Origin: Aliiglaciecola sp. M165
Lineage (GTDB): Bacteria > Pseudomonadota > Gammaproteobacteria > Enterobacterales > Alteromonadaceae
Length of the DNA stretch: 64,000 nucleotides
Reading direction: 5' to 3'
Assembly: GCF_007197995.1 (NCBI RefSeq)
Contig: NZ_VKKH01000007.1
Coordinates: forward strand, 1-64,000
Part shown: in pieces, positions 17,909 to 26,871 of the stretch
How positions within the stretch are numbered: the first letter of the stretch is position 1
Layout: each line of letters begins with the position of its first letter
Program-made: the position numbers and the translations under genes
Notes under the pieces: generated by a model
Databases searched by the model: none
Seen by the model: the letters and a program-made list of their open reading frames with translations, nothing else
What the model was told of the DNA's origin: nothing

Positions 17909-19138
17909 ATGCTTCATAGAATTTGGTTGATTTTTATTCTCTCAGCATTTTTGGCGACGCTGTGGCAAGCGCTATTTAATCAAGAGGTTGGAAGCTTTAA
18001 AGACGTCATGGATGCGATATATGCCATGGCAAAGTTGAGTGTAGAAATTTCTATTGGGTTAATTGGCGTCTTAGCGTTTTGGTTAGGAATATTCCAAGTA
18101 GCAGAACGATCTGGCCTTATCGCAAAATTTTCGGTAGCTCTGGAACCTTTATTATGTAGATTGATGCCTGATATTCCGAGAGGACACCCGGCTATTGGCA
18201 GTATCACCATGAATATGTCTGCAAACATGTTGGGGTTAGATAATGCTGCGACCCCTTTTGGCATCAAAGCCATGCAGGACATGCAAACCCTAACGGATGA
18301 CAAACTCACTCTTAGCGATAGTCAAATCCTGTTTTTGGTATTAAACACTTCTTCCGTCACTTTATTCCCCATTGCGGTTTTTCTTTATCGTGCAGAACAA
18401 GGGGCCGCAAACCCAACAGACGTATTCATTCCGATTTTATTAGCGACCAGTGCATCGACGATTGTGGGTTTATTGGTGACATGTTGGGTGCAGAGAATAA
18501 ATCTTTTTCAGCGAGTAATTATGCTCTATGGCGCTGCAGTTTTTGCACTATTGAGCGCAGTCATATTGTATTTTTCAAATTTGGGCGCTCAAGCGATGTC
18601 TGAGCAGTCTTCATTAATAGCAAATAGCCTTTTGCTTAGTTTTATTTGTTTAGTATTAACCTTGGGGGCGACGAGAAAATTAAATTGCTATGAGCTGTTT
18701 ATTGAAGGCGCAAAAAAAGGTTTTGACCTGGCTGTTACGCTCATTCCGTATTTAATTGCCATGTTATTTGCTATTGGCATGTTAAGAGCAAGTGGTGTGA
18801 TGGATGCTGTAGTCTCTGGAATTGCCACAGTAGTGGGTTTTTTCGGTGTAGACATCCGCTTTATTGATGCCCTGCCCAATGCACTCATGCGACCATTAAG
18901 TGGCAGTGGTGCAAGAGCTTTGATGATTGAAACGATGCAGCATCATGGTGCAGACTCTTTTGCTGGACGATTGGCTTCAGTACTTCAAGGCTCAACAGAA
19001 ACTACTTTTTATGTTCTTGCAGTGTATTTAGGTGCCGTAGGCATAAAACATAGTCGCTATGCTGTAGCATGCTGTTTAGCTGCTGATTTAGCCGGAATAA
19101 GTGCAGCAATTGGTGTTGCATATTGGTTTTTTGGATAG
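17909..19138 (+). CDS. SpmA-SpmB fusion, nucleoside recognition (Gate) domain membrane protein
   Basis: This approximately 409-residue membrane protein joins two halves that are separate proteins (SpmA, SpmB) in Bacillus. The first half shows GHPAIGSITMNMSANMLGLD near residues 90-110; the second shows LPNALMRPLSGSGARALMIE and GSTETTFYVLAVYLGAVGI. Both contain the Gate/nucleoside-recognition fold and many transmembrane helices. In spore formers the pair affects core dehydration; in Gram-negatives the transported molecule is unknown. ATG 17909 is preferred over TTG 17897. A single-gene unit. Confidence 0.8.
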   Translation: MLHRIWLIFILSAFLATLWQALFNQEVGSFKDVMDAIYAMAKLSVEISIGLIGVLAFWLGIFQVAERSGLIAKFSVALEPLLCRLMPDIPRGHPAIGSITMNMSANMLGLDNAATPFGIKAMQDMQTLTDDKLTLSDSQILFLVLNTSSVTLFPIAVFLYRAEQGAANPTDVFIPILLATSASTIVGLLVTCWVQRINLFQRVIMLYGAAVFALLSAVILYFSNLGAQAMSEQSSLIANSLLLSFICLVLTLGATRKLNCYELFIEGAKKGFDLAVTLIPYLIAMLFAIGMLRASGVMDAVVSGIATVVGFFGVDIRFIDALPNALMRPLSGSGARALMIETMQHHGADSFAGRLASVLQGSTETTFYVLAVYLGAVGIKHSRYAVACCLAADLAGISAAIGVAYWFFG

Positions 19139-19181
19139 TTCTGATACACAATAATAATCAAAACTATTAAAGGTAATTATA

Positions 19182-19448
19182 ATGATTAAAAATTCTTTTA
19201 AGCTCCTCTTTGTTATTTTTTTATGCGGTGTTATCGCAGGGTGTTCTAAAGTGACCTTGGCGAATTATGACCGCGTCGAGATGGGCATGATTAAATCTGA
19301 TGTTGAATTAATTTTAGGCGAACCGGCTCAATGTGAATCGGTTATTGGCACACACAGTTGTGTTTGGGGTGATATTGAGGGTACGCATATTAAAGTTAAT
19401 TTTATTGCAGATCGCGCTGCGGTGATTACCCAAGATGGTCTTAAGTAA
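19182..19448 (+). CDS. Small lipoprotein of the SmpA/OmlA-like (DUF3862) type
   Basis: This 88-residue protein has a lipoprotein signal (lipobox VIAGC, Cys21) and a short domain with MGMIKSDVELILGEPAQCE, the fold and repeat signature of the BamE/OmlA-like group including DUF3862. It is expected in the periplasm, attached to a membrane; residue +2 is Ser, which favours the outer membrane by the Lol rule. Function unknown. The SIMPL gene starts 2 bases after its stop, so they form an operon. Confidence 0.75.
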   Translation: MIKNSFKLLFVIFLCGVIAGCSKVTLANYDRVEMGMIKSDVELILGEPAQCESVIGTHSCVWGDIEGTHIKVNFIADRAAVITQDGLK

Positions 19449-19449
19449 C

Positions 19450-20133
19450 ATGCGTATATTGATTATTGTAGTCACCTTTGTTGCTTTGATTTCGGCTGTT
19501 CATGCTCACGAATCAACGTCAAATACAATCTCAGTTAATGGGCAGGGCAACGTTGAGCAAGTCCCAGACATTTTAAAATTTACGATTTCAGTTCAAGAAA
19601 AAGGTGTGGATTCAACGATGTTAAGCCGAGCCGTTAACAACACCGTTAATCAAATATTGCATATGCTGACAAACAATGAGGTGCTAGAAAAAGATATTCA
19701 AGCAATGTCTATTAGCTTGCATCCTTGGTATGAACGTGAGGGTCAAAATAGTGTTCAAAAAGGGTTTGTTTTTAGCCGAAACATCAATGTCACCTTGCGA
19801 AACTTTAGCCGCTACCCCCTAATATTGGAGCAGTTATTTAAACTGGATGCATCTCGAGTAGAAGGATTTAGATACGAAGTAGAAGATCAGCAAAGTGCTT
19901 ATCTTAATGCTTTAAAACTAGCCATGAAAGATGCAAAAACAAGAGCCAAAGAATTGATGACAATGTCAAACAAAAAACTTGGCGATATTGCCAATATCGT
20001 TGAAGTAACGAATTATCGACCTTTGGCACAGTCGTCTTCTCGTTCAAGTGTGGTATTTGCAGAGTCCTCACAATATTTACCTGGAAGTAACGTGATATCT
20101 GCAAGTGTTACGGTGACCTTCAATATTGAATGA
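19450..20133 (+). CDS. SIMPL-domain (DUF541) periplasmic protein
   Basis: This 227-residue protein has a cleavable signal peptide (MRILIIVVTFVALISAVHA) and a SIMPL domain starting with ISVNGQGNVEQVPDILKFTISVQ. ALKLAMKDAKTRAKELMTMSNKKLGDIANIVE near the C-terminus is the conserved helix of the family. E. coli YggE, of the same family, is linked to oxidative stress, but no reaction is known. ATG 19450 is preferred over 19435 because it starts directly at the signal peptide. It is coupled to the lipoprotein gene. Confidence 0.85.
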   Translation: MRILIIVVTFVALISAVHAHESTSNTISVNGQGNVEQVPDILKFTISVQEKGVDSTMLSRAVNNTVNQILHMLTNNEVLEKDIQAMSISLHPWYEREGQNSVQKGFVFSRNINVTLRNFSRYPLILEQLFKLDASRVEGFRYEVEDQQSAYLNALKLAMKDAKTRAKELMTMSNKKLGDIANIVEVTNYRPLAQSSSRSSVVFAESSQYLPGSNVISASVTVTFNIE

Positions 20134-20275
20134 AATATCTATCGTTTAATTTATTGATGATTTTTCTTAACACACTATTTAGCGTAAGTTAATGGTCTAG
20201 TTATTTAGTATACTCTTGAATATCTATATTCAATAAAAACACTGCAATAAATCTATGACAGAGGTAACATTCCGG

Positions 20276-20306
20276 TTAATTCAAAGGGTGTCCCCTTTAA
20301 AATTAA
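20276..20306. other. Near-perfect hairpin in the msrC leader
   Basis: TTAATT.AAAGGG and CCCTTT.AAATTAA can pair around a four-base loop, 16 bases before the msrC ATG. It could be a weak terminator of the SIMPL transcript or a 5'-UTR element of msrC. There is no pure T tract. Confidence 0.5.
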
Positions 20307-20322
20307 CTAACCAAAGGTAATT

Positions 20323-20793
20323 ATGCCGACAGATCAAAACAAAAGTGATTTCTATCAGAGTCTCGCTCAACAAGCTGAAGCCTTAGTTGAAGGTGAAACC
20401 AATCTCATTGCTAATATGGCCAATATCAGTGCACTTTTATTCATGAGTCTTGCAGATGTAAACTGGGCTGGATTTTACATTCGCGAAGAGGAAGAGCTTG
20501 TATTGGGACCTTTTCAAGGTAAACCTGCGTGCATACGAATTCCTATTGGAAAAGGAGTGTGTGGCACAGCTGCGCTAAATAGAACTACTCAAATCGTCTC
20601 AGATGTTCATCAATTTGAAGGGCATATTGCCTGTGATGCTGCCTCAAATTCGGAAATCGTCATTCCCGTAATGTCGGGGAGGCGACTTGTCGGAGTTCTG
20701 GACATCGATAGTCCAAAGTTAGGTAGATTCGATTCCGTTGATGGGTTGGGCTTGCAATTAGTCGTTGATACCTTGCAAAAGTCGTTACTGTGA
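20323..20793 (+). CDS. msrC: Free methionine-(R)-sulfoxide reductase (GAF domain)
   Basis: This 156-residue GAF protein reduces free methionine-R-sulfoxide. The three catalytic/resolving cysteines are Cys70 (KPACIRIP), Cys80 (GKGVCGTA) and Cys104 (HIACDAAS); their spacing of 10 and 24 residues is identical to that of E. coli MsrC (84/94/118). DVNWAGFYI is the usual start of the GAF core. The next gene begins at the last base before its stop (GTGA overlap), and proQ and prc follow as in enterobacteria. Confidence 0.93.
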   Translation: MPTDQNKSDFYQSLAQQAEALVEGETNLIANMANISALLFMSLADVNWAGFYIREEEELVLGPFQGKPACIRIPIGKGVCGTAALNRTTQIVSDVHQFEGHIACDAASNSEIVIPVMSGRRLVGVLDIDSPKLGRFDSVDGLGLQLVVDTLQKSLL

Positions 20794-21086
20794 AACATCT
20801 GGTTGATATACACGTTGTTTTAGCGACACCCGAGGACATGGATCATTGGGAAGATAGGGCCGAAGAGGCGGCTGATAAGCTTAATGTTATTCTACACATG
20901 ACGTATGATGGTGCAGAAGAAGACATTGAAATAGCACGTCTTGAAAAGATTCTTCAACATATCTGGGAAAACTGGCGAGAAGACAGTTACTTACTGGAAG
21001 TTGACGAGGAAGATTTGCGTGACTGGGTTGACCATCTACTGGCAACTTGGGATGATGCGGATCATGAAGATGAATTTGAACACTAA
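20790..21086 (+). CDS. Small acidic protein of unknown function between msrC and proQ
   Basis: This 98-residue protein is strongly acidic (rich in Glu, Asp and Trp; the tail reads DDADHEDEFEH). It has no signal peptide or membrane segment and I do not recognise a domain. It starts with GTG in a GTGA overlap with the msrC stop and ends 18 bases before proQ, so translation is coupled and expression is probably shared. Acidity next to the basic RNA chaperone gene proQ is suggestive but no interaction is shown. ATG 20838 is a possible internal start. Confidence 0.7.
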   Translation: MKHLVDIHVVLATPEDMDHWEDRAEEAADKLNVILHMTYDGAEEDIEIARLEKILQHIWENWREDSYLLEVDEEDLRDWVDHLLATWDDADHEDEFEH

Positions 21087-21104
21087 AATAAAATAGAATA
21101 TTGA

Positions 21105-21752
21105 ATGGAAAACCAACAAAAATTTTCGAATAGCAAAGAAGTTATTGCTTTTTTAGCGGAGAGCTTTCCCAATTGTTTTAGCCTGGAAGGTGAAGCAAAA
21201 CCGCTCAAGATTGGCATTTTTCAGGAGTTGTCTGAGCGATTAAAAGAGGACGAGCGTGTTAGCAAAACTTTGTTGCGCTCGTCATTACGACATTATACGA
21301 ATAGCTGGAGGTACCTTCATAGCGTTAAAGAAGGAGCGTTCAGAGTCGATTTGGATGGAAAGCAAGACGCCGCTATTGAGAAAGAGCATGCGGAACACGC
21401 CTTAGTGCAACTTAATGAAAGCAAAGCGAAAGTCGCAGAAAAACGAAAAGAACAAAATGCGAAGAACCAAGCTGACAAAAAAAGTTACAAAGAAAATAAC
21501 GAAAATGCTGGCAAATCCAAGTTTAAAGGAACTAAAGTCGTTAAAAAGAAACAAACTAAGTTACCAACGCCAGAAAAACTTTCAGAATCTGACATGGTGG
21601 CAGGGACAGAAGTCACCGTCAAAGTTGGCAAAGCGCCTTTACCTGCTACTATTACAGAAGTGTCCAAAGACGGAATTCACGTTCAACTCCAGACCGGTAT
21701 GATAGTGAAAGTAGATGCAGATAAATTGCGTTTAGCCCGTTCAAAGAGGTAG
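21105..21752 (+). CDS. proQ: RNA chaperone ProQ
   Basis: This 215-residue protein has the FinO/ProQ RNA-binding domain at about residues 8-120 (VIAFLAESFPNCFSLEGEAKPLKIGIF, LLRSSLRHYTNSWRYL), a lysine-rich linker (about 105-150) and a small C-terminal Tudor/KOW-like domain (MVAGTEVTVKVGKAPLPATI). ProQ binds structured sRNAs and mRNA 3' ends. It is slightly shorter than E. coli ProQ (232). It lies 4 bases before prc, the same order as in E. coli. Confidence 0.95.
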   Translation: MENQQKFSNSKEVIAFLAESFPNCFSLEGEAKPLKIGIFQELSERLKEDERVSKTLLRSSLRHYTNSWRYLHSVKEGAFRVDLDGKQDAAIEKEHAEHALVQLNESKAKVAEKRKEQNAKNQADKKSYKENNENAGKSKFKGTKVVKKKQTKLPTPEKLSESDMVAGTEVTVKVGKAPLPATITEVSKDGIHVQLQTGMIVKVDADKLRLARSKR

Positions 21753-21756
21753 TAAT

Positions 21757-23814
21757 ATGAAACAATTCGTTCGTTCTTCAATTTATAGTGCACTGTTTTG
21801 TTTAAGTGCTGCTGCAAGTGTCAGTGCCATTGCAGTGAGTTCTAGCAAGACAATCGAAGAAATTCCGGAATTGGCGCAAGAGTCACAGCACTCAGCTTCA
21901 GCCAAACGCATCAGTTCACATTTCCTTCGTTCTCACTATAAACCCATTGAGATAGACGACGAATTGTCGGCAAAAATGTTCGATCGATATATCCGATCGC
22001 TAGATTTTAATCGAAACGTTTTTCTAAAATCTGATATTGATAATTTAGAAAAGTATCGTTTAAATTTTGATGAAGCGATTGCTCGTGGAAATTTAAGTGA
22101 TGCATATTCAATTTATTCGCTAAATCTAAAACGCCGAGTTGAACGTTACCAATTTGCCATTTCTCTATTGGACAAGCCGTTTAACTTCGAACAAAAGGGC
22201 GATGCTCTTGAATTTGATCGCGAAGAGGCGCCTTGGGTTAAGTCAGTAGCTGAACTGGACGAGTTGTGGCGTCAGCGAGTCAAATATGATGCTCTCAATT
22301 TGAAATTGGCGGGTAAAGAACAGGATAAAATTAAAGAGTTACTTACTAAACGCTATGAACGAGCGATTAAACGTCTTACGCAAACAAAAAGTGAAGATGT
22401 CTTCCAGACGGTTATGAACTCATTTGCTCGAAGTGTTGAAGCACATACGAGTTATCTTTCCCCTCGAAATGCGGAACGTTTCCAAATGGAAATGAATTTG
22501 TCTTTTGAAGGTATTGGTGCAGTTCTTCAAAGCGAGGATGACTTCACTGTGATACGCAGTATTGTTCCAGGTGGTCCCGCAGAGCTAACCAAAAAGATAA
22601 AACCTGAAGACAAAATTGTCGGCGTTGCACAAGAAGATGAAGAATTTATAGATGTAATTGGTTGGAGACTAGACGAAGTTGTCGAGTTGATCAAAGGGCC
22701 TAAAGGAAGCATTGTACGCTTGCAAGTAGTCAAAGGTTCGTCAGAGTCTGCCGTGCCTGAAGTTGTGAGTATCACACGAGACAAAATTAAACTGGAAGAC
22801 CGTGCAGCTAAATCAGAAATTTATGTTCCTGAAACTGGGCCAAATCAAGGCGAAAAGCTAGGTGTGATCAGTATTCCTTCTTTTTATAACAACCTGCATG
22901 CAGATGTGAAAAAAGAATTGGCGAGTCTAAAAGAACAAGACATCCAGGGTTTAATCGTCGATCTGCGAGGAAACGGTGGTGGGTCTCTAACAGAAGCAAC
23001 ACTGTTATCTGGCTTGTTTTTTGATCGTGGACCAGTAGTGCAAATCCGTACGTCAGCAGGCCGCACTAGAATAGAACAGGATACAGATGGCGTCACGTTT
23101 TATGATGGACCGATGACAGTTCTGGTCGACAGATATAGTGCATCGGCTTCTGAAATATTTGCTGCTGCTATGCAAGATTATGGCAGAGCGGTGGTGCTAG
23201 GTGAACAGACCTTCGGTAAAGGGACTGTACAACAGCATCGTCCCCTTGGCCGAATTTACGACTTGTATAGTAACCCTCTGGGTAGTATTCAATATACGAT
23301 AGCCAAGTTTTATCGTATTAACGGTGGTAGTACCCAACATAAAGGTGTGGTTCCAGACGTTAAGTTCCCATCGGCAATCGATCCAGCGGAGTGGGGTGAA
23401 AGCCAGGAAGAAAATGCGCTTCCATGGGACAGTATCGCCAGAGCTAATTACACAACAGTAGGGGATACAACATCTGCACTATCGGTTATCAAGCAGAATT
23501 ATCTTGGGCGCATTAATGCTAATCCAGAATTTGCATATATTTTCGAAGATATTGATACATACCAAAAAGAGAAGGATAAAAAGACCATTTCACTGGTTGA
23601 ATCTCAACGAGTCAAAGAAAAGCAAGAGCGCGAAGCTAAACGCTTGAAGCGAGCGAATGAGCGTCTTGAAAGAGCAGGTTTAACTAAGGTTGAAAATTTA
23701 GATGATCTCCCAGAAGAGTTAGATGAAATAGATCCTTTCTTAGATGAAGCTGCGAATATTACTTTTGACCTTGTATCGACAGGAATGTACGCGGCCAACA
23801 GTACAAAAAAATAA
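21757..23814 (+). CDS. prc: Tail-specific periplasmic protease Prc
   Basis: This 685-residue S41 protease degrades proteins with nonpolar C-termini and controls peptidoglycan hydrolases in the periplasm. It begins with a signal peptide (to about residue 25), followed by an N-terminal helical domain, a PDZ domain (about 240-330), and the catalytic domain. Ser463 (DRYSASASEIF), Asp474 and Lys488 (TFGKGTVQQ) reproduce the Ser/Asp/Lys spacing of E. coli Prc (682 residues). A C-terminal DUF3340-like helical region follows, and a terminator after the stop closes the msrC-prc operon. Confidence 0.95.
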   Translation: MKQFVRSSIYSALFCLSAAASVSAIAVSSSKTIEEIPELAQESQHSASAKRISSHFLRSHYKPIEIDDELSAKMFDRYIRSLDFNRNVFLKSDIDNLEKYRLNFDEAIARGNLSDAYSIYSLNLKRRVERYQFAISLLDKPFNFEQKGDALEFDREEAPWVKSVAELDELWRQRVKYDALNLKLAGKEQDKIKELLTKRYERAIKRLTQTKSEDVFQTVMNSFARSVEAHTSYLSPRNAERFQMEMNLSFEGIGAVLQSEDDFTVIRSIVPGGPAELTKKIKPEDKIVGVAQEDEEFIDVIGWRLDEVVELIKGPKGSIVRLQVVKGSSESAVPEVVSITRDKIKLEDRAAKSEIYVPETGPNQGEKLGVISIPSFYNNLHADVKKELASLKEQDIQGLIVDLRGNGGGSLTEATLLSGLFFDRGPVVQIRTSAGRTRIEQDTDGVTFYDGPMTVLVDRYSASASEIFAAAMQDYGRAVVLGEQTFGKGTVQQHRPLGRIYDLYSNPLGSIQYTIAKFYRINGGSTQHKGVVPDVKFPSAIDPAEWGESQEENALPWDSIARANYTTVGDTTSALSVIKQNYLGRINANPEFAYIFEDIDTYQKEKDKKTISLVESQRVKEKQEREAKRLKRANERLERAGLTKVENLDDLPEELDEIDPFLDEAANITFDLVSTGMYAANSTKK

Positions 23815-23846
23815 ACACTAATCATTATATTTAGGTTAAAAAAATG

Positions 23847-23872
23847 GGGCTATTTGTTAATAGCCCTTTTTT
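23847..23872 (+). terminator. Rho-independent terminator after prc
   Basis: GGGCTATT-TGTT-AATAGCCC, an 8-base perfect stem with a 4-base loop, followed by TTTTTT. Confidence 0.9.
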
Positions 23873-23954
23873 ATATTCGAATTAATTGGTGTAAGATGCG
23901 TCCCTAAACAGCATATCTACAAACGCTAAGACAATAATAAAAAAAGGGCTTTAA

Positions 23955-25289
23955 ATGAATTCACGTGGAGAGTTCTCTTCTCGATTAGGTTTTATTCTCG
24001 CAGCAGCAGGATCGGCAGTCGGCTTAGGTAATATCTGGGGATTCCCTACCCAAGTTGCCAGTAATGGTGGCGCTGCATTTGTATTTGTTTACATCGTTCT
24101 TGCATTTTTACTTGCTTACCCGGTATTAATGGCCGAACTAATTATCGGTAGGGCCACCCGCTCTAATATGGTTGACGCATTGGGTCAAATATCTGGCAGT
24201 AAGCTCGGACGTGCAACAGGAATATGGGGTTTTGTCACGGTATCCCTTATTTTGGCTTTTTACTCTCTTGTGGCTGGGTGGATGATTGCGTATTTCCTGC
24301 AATCTATTACCAACATTGTGGGATTAATTGAGATATCAAACTGGCTCACCACTTCTTCGATTCCTCGAAATATCCTATTTTGTGGATTGTTCCTAGCCCT
24401 AACTGCTGGCATTGTCACGGGCGGTGTTAGCGCGGGCATAGAGAAGTGGTCGGTGCGATTAATGCCCACGCTGATAGTTATTGTGCTTCTGCTTATTGGC
24501 TATGTCTCCACCCAAAATGGTGCGTTAGACGGTTGGAAAGCGTATTTAGTGCCAGATTTTAGTCGAATTTTGGATCCCAACTTACTTATCAGCGCCATGG
24601 GCCAAGCGTTTTTCTCAATGTCTTTGGGGGTAGGGACTATGTTGGTCTACGGCTCTTACGTAAGTAAAAAAGAAAGATTGCCATCATTGGGAGCTTATGT
24701 CGCACTTGTTGATATCGGTGTTGCGATTTTGGCGGGAATGCTGATTATACCAGCGATGTATGTTGCGTTGGCCAACGGCGTGCAAATATTCTCTGAAAGC
24801 GGCGCATTAATTGAAGGTGATTCGCTAATTTTCACTGTCTTGCCAGCATTGTTTGATTCTATGGGCGGGATCGGTTTGTTCGTCGCGTTAGCGTTTTTTG
24901 CATTAATGGTCATTGCTGCACTGACCTCATCCATTTCAATGTTGGAAGTTCCCGTGGCTTATGTGGTAGAAAATAAAGGAATAGGCAGAAAACGAGCGGT
25001 ATGGATGCTTGCCGCAGCAGTATTCGTTGCAAGTAGCATAATCGCTGTCAACTTTAGTAGTCTATTTGGTTTGGTCATTACGGCTACGACTAAATACAGT
25101 CAGCCGCTATTAGGCTTTGCTCTATGTTTGTTTGTTGGGTGGGTTTGGAAACGTGACAACATTCTTAAAGAACTAAAAGAAGGGAACGAGGGTGCTGAGC
25201 ACTCTTTGTTTTGGAAAATTTGGCCTTGGTACATAAAGTTTGTTTGTCCGGTGGTCATTTTAGTTATGTTCTATCGCTCAGTTGCTTAA
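23955..25289 (+). CDS. Sodium-dependent transporter of the SNF (NSS) family
   Basis: This 444-residue protein has about 11 transmembrane helices, as do TnaT/MhsT-like bacterial members. The N-terminal signature GSAVGLGNIWGFPTQVASNGGAAF (helix 1) is the Na+ and substrate site. The family imports amino acids with Na+. It lies 14 bases before an NhaC antiporter gene, suggesting that amino-acid uptake and Na+ extrusion are expressed together. The actual substrate cannot be told from sequence. Confidence 0.9.
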   Translation: MNSRGEFSSRLGFILAAAGSAVGLGNIWGFPTQVASNGGAAFVFVYIVLAFLLAYPVLMAELIIGRATRSNMVDALGQISGSKLGRATGIWGFVTVSLILAFYSLVAGWMIAYFLQSITNIVGLIEISNWLTTSSIPRNILFCGLFLALTAGIVTGGVSAGIEKWSVRLMPTLIVIVLLLIGYVSTQNGALDGWKAYLVPDFSRILDPNLLISAMGQAFFSMSLGVGTMLVYGSYVSKKERLPSLGAYVALVDIGVAILAGMLIIPAMYVALANGVQIFSESGALIEGDSLIFTVLPALFDSMGGIGLFVALAFFALMVIAALTSSISMLEVPVAYVVENKGIGRKRAVWMLAAAVFVASSIIAVNFSSLFGLVITATTKYSQPLLGFALCLFVGWVWKRDNILKELKEGNEGAEHSLFWKIWPWYIKFVCPVVILVMFYRSVA

Positions 25290-25303
25290 TAAGAAGAAGT
25301 TAA

Positions 25304-26779
25304 ATGGAAAACACACCACAGAATACGCAACATAAAGAAGCCTCAATTGTTGATGCTTTAATTCCCATTGTTATATTGATTTGCTTATTGCTATCGTCAG
25401 TGCTTCTTTATGGCGATGATTCGTCCTATGGCCCCAATCAAATAGCATTGCTTTTTGCCATGTATATCGCCGCAATGATTGGGATGAAAAACGGGTATAC
25501 CTGGAAAGAAATAGAAAAGGGTATAGTCAAAGGGATTTCTTTATCATTGGGAGCGATTCTCATTTTGCTTGCCGTTGGAGCTTTGATCGGCTCTTGGATG
25601 TTATCGGGTACAGTTCCTACACTGATTTATTATGGATTAGAATTACTCAATCCATCTTTATTTTACGCAGCGACCTGTTTAATTTGTGCGGTGATCGCGA
25701 TGAGTATTGGTAGCAGTTGGACAACGGCTGCAACTGTTGGTGTTGCGCTAATGGGTGTTGCCAGTGGCATGGGATTGTCTCCAGCTATTACTGCCGGCGC
25801 GATCGTTTCTGGTGCCTATTTTGGAGACAAAATCTCTCCGCTTTCAGAGACAACTAACCTTGCTCCTGCCATCGCCGGTACAAACCTTTTTGAACACATC
25901 CAATATATGTTATGGACTACCGTGCCAAGCATAATCATTGCACTGGTTCTTTTTACTGTTATTGGATTTAATGGTGAAGCACAAACCAACGCACAAAACA
26001 TTGCAGATATGCAAACATTGCTAAATGAAGAGTTTAACTTGGGTTGGCATATGCTAGTTCCGTTAATTGTTTTATTAGCACTGGCAATCAAAAAAGTTCC
26101 AGCTTTTCCTGCGGTGTCAATAGGGGCTTTACTAGGTGGAGTTTGGGCCGCTATTTTCCAACCTGAGGTTGTTCAATCTTTTGCTACCGAAGGTAGAGAC
26201 GGAATAGTAGCAAGCGTAACCGTCATTTGGACCGCATTGTATGATGGCGTGTCATTTTCTACACCAAGTGAGGTGTTAAATGATTTGTTAAGCCGCGGTG
26301 GCATGGCCAACATGTTAAATACCATATGGTTAATCATGTGCGCAATGACATTTGGTGCAGTGCTGGAAAAAGTCGGCTTACTAAAACGTATTGTTAGCGC
26401 CATTCTAATCGGTGCAAAGTCTGCAGGAGATATGATTTCTCGGACTATCGTGACGTGCTTTGCCACAAATTTAATGACCGCCGATCAATATATGGCGATA
26501 GTTATGCCTGGTCGCATGTACAAAAACGAATTTGAAAAACGTGGATTGCACCAACTTAACTTGTCCAGGAGCTTAGAAGATGGTGGCACACTGACATCTC
26601 CTCTTATCCCTTGGAACACCTGTGGTGCATACATGGGGGGCGTGTTAGGTGTTAGCGCTTTAGATTACGCTATTTATGCGTTCTTTAACCTTATTAATCC
26701 TGTATTAGCAATCATCTATGCCTTCTTGGGTATTAAAATTTTACGGATACCGCCGCCAGAGTATGCAAGTGCTAAATAA
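25304..26779 (+). CDS. NhaC-family Na+/H+ antiporter
   Basis: This 491-residue membrane protein has about 11-12 hydrophobic helices. Conserved NhaC motifs are SIGSSWTTAATVGVALMGVASGMGL, GAYFGDKISPLSETTNLAPAIAGT near residues 170-190, and SLEDGGTLTSPLIPWNTCGAY near 425. NhaC proteins exchange Na+ (some exchange carboxylates) for H+. It is the second gene of a pair with the SNF transporter. Confidence 0.92.
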   Translation: MENTPQNTQHKEASIVDALIPIVILICLLLSSVLLYGDDSSYGPNQIALLFAMYIAAMIGMKNGYTWKEIEKGIVKGISLSLGAILILLAVGALIGSWMLSGTVPTLIYYGLELLNPSLFYAATCLICAVIAMSIGSSWTTAATVGVALMGVASGMGLSPAITAGAIVSGAYFGDKISPLSETTNLAPAIAGTNLFEHIQYMLWTTVPSIIIALVLFTVIGFNGEAQTNAQNIADMQTLLNEEFNLGWHMLVPLIVLLALAIKKVPAFPAVSIGALLGGVWAAIFQPEVVQSFATEGRDGIVASVTVIWTALYDGVSFSTPSEVLNDLLSRGGMANMLNTIWLIMCAMTFGAVLEKVGLLKRIVSAILIGAKSAGDMISRTIVTCFATNLMTADQYMAIVMPGRMYKNEFEKRGLHQLNLSRSLEDGGTLTSPLIPWNTCGAYMGGVLGVSALDYAIYAFFNLINPVLAIIYAFLGIKILRIPPPEYASAK

Positions 26780-26810
26780 TTGAGTATTGGTTTTACGCGC
26801 AAATCTATCT

Positions 26811-26841
26811 AACGGAGTATTGATTTTAGTGCTCCGTTTTA
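26811..26841 (+). terminator. Likely terminator after the SNF/NhaC pair
   Basis: AACGGAG (26811-26817) and CTCCGTT (26832-26838) pair with a 14-base loop and are followed by TTATTT. The loop is long, so strength is uncertain. Confidence 0.6.
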
Positions 26842-26871
26842 TTTGAAAAAATTCAAAGGGCGATAAAAAGC

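Noticed and set aside
17980-18309. 109-residue antisense open frame in the SpmA-SpmB gene
   Set aside because: Opposite to conserved codons of a supported gene with no start signal.
21415-21702. Lysine-rich plus-strand open frame overlapping proQ
   Set aside because: An out-of-frame shadow of the ProQ linker; ProQ is intact and well supported.
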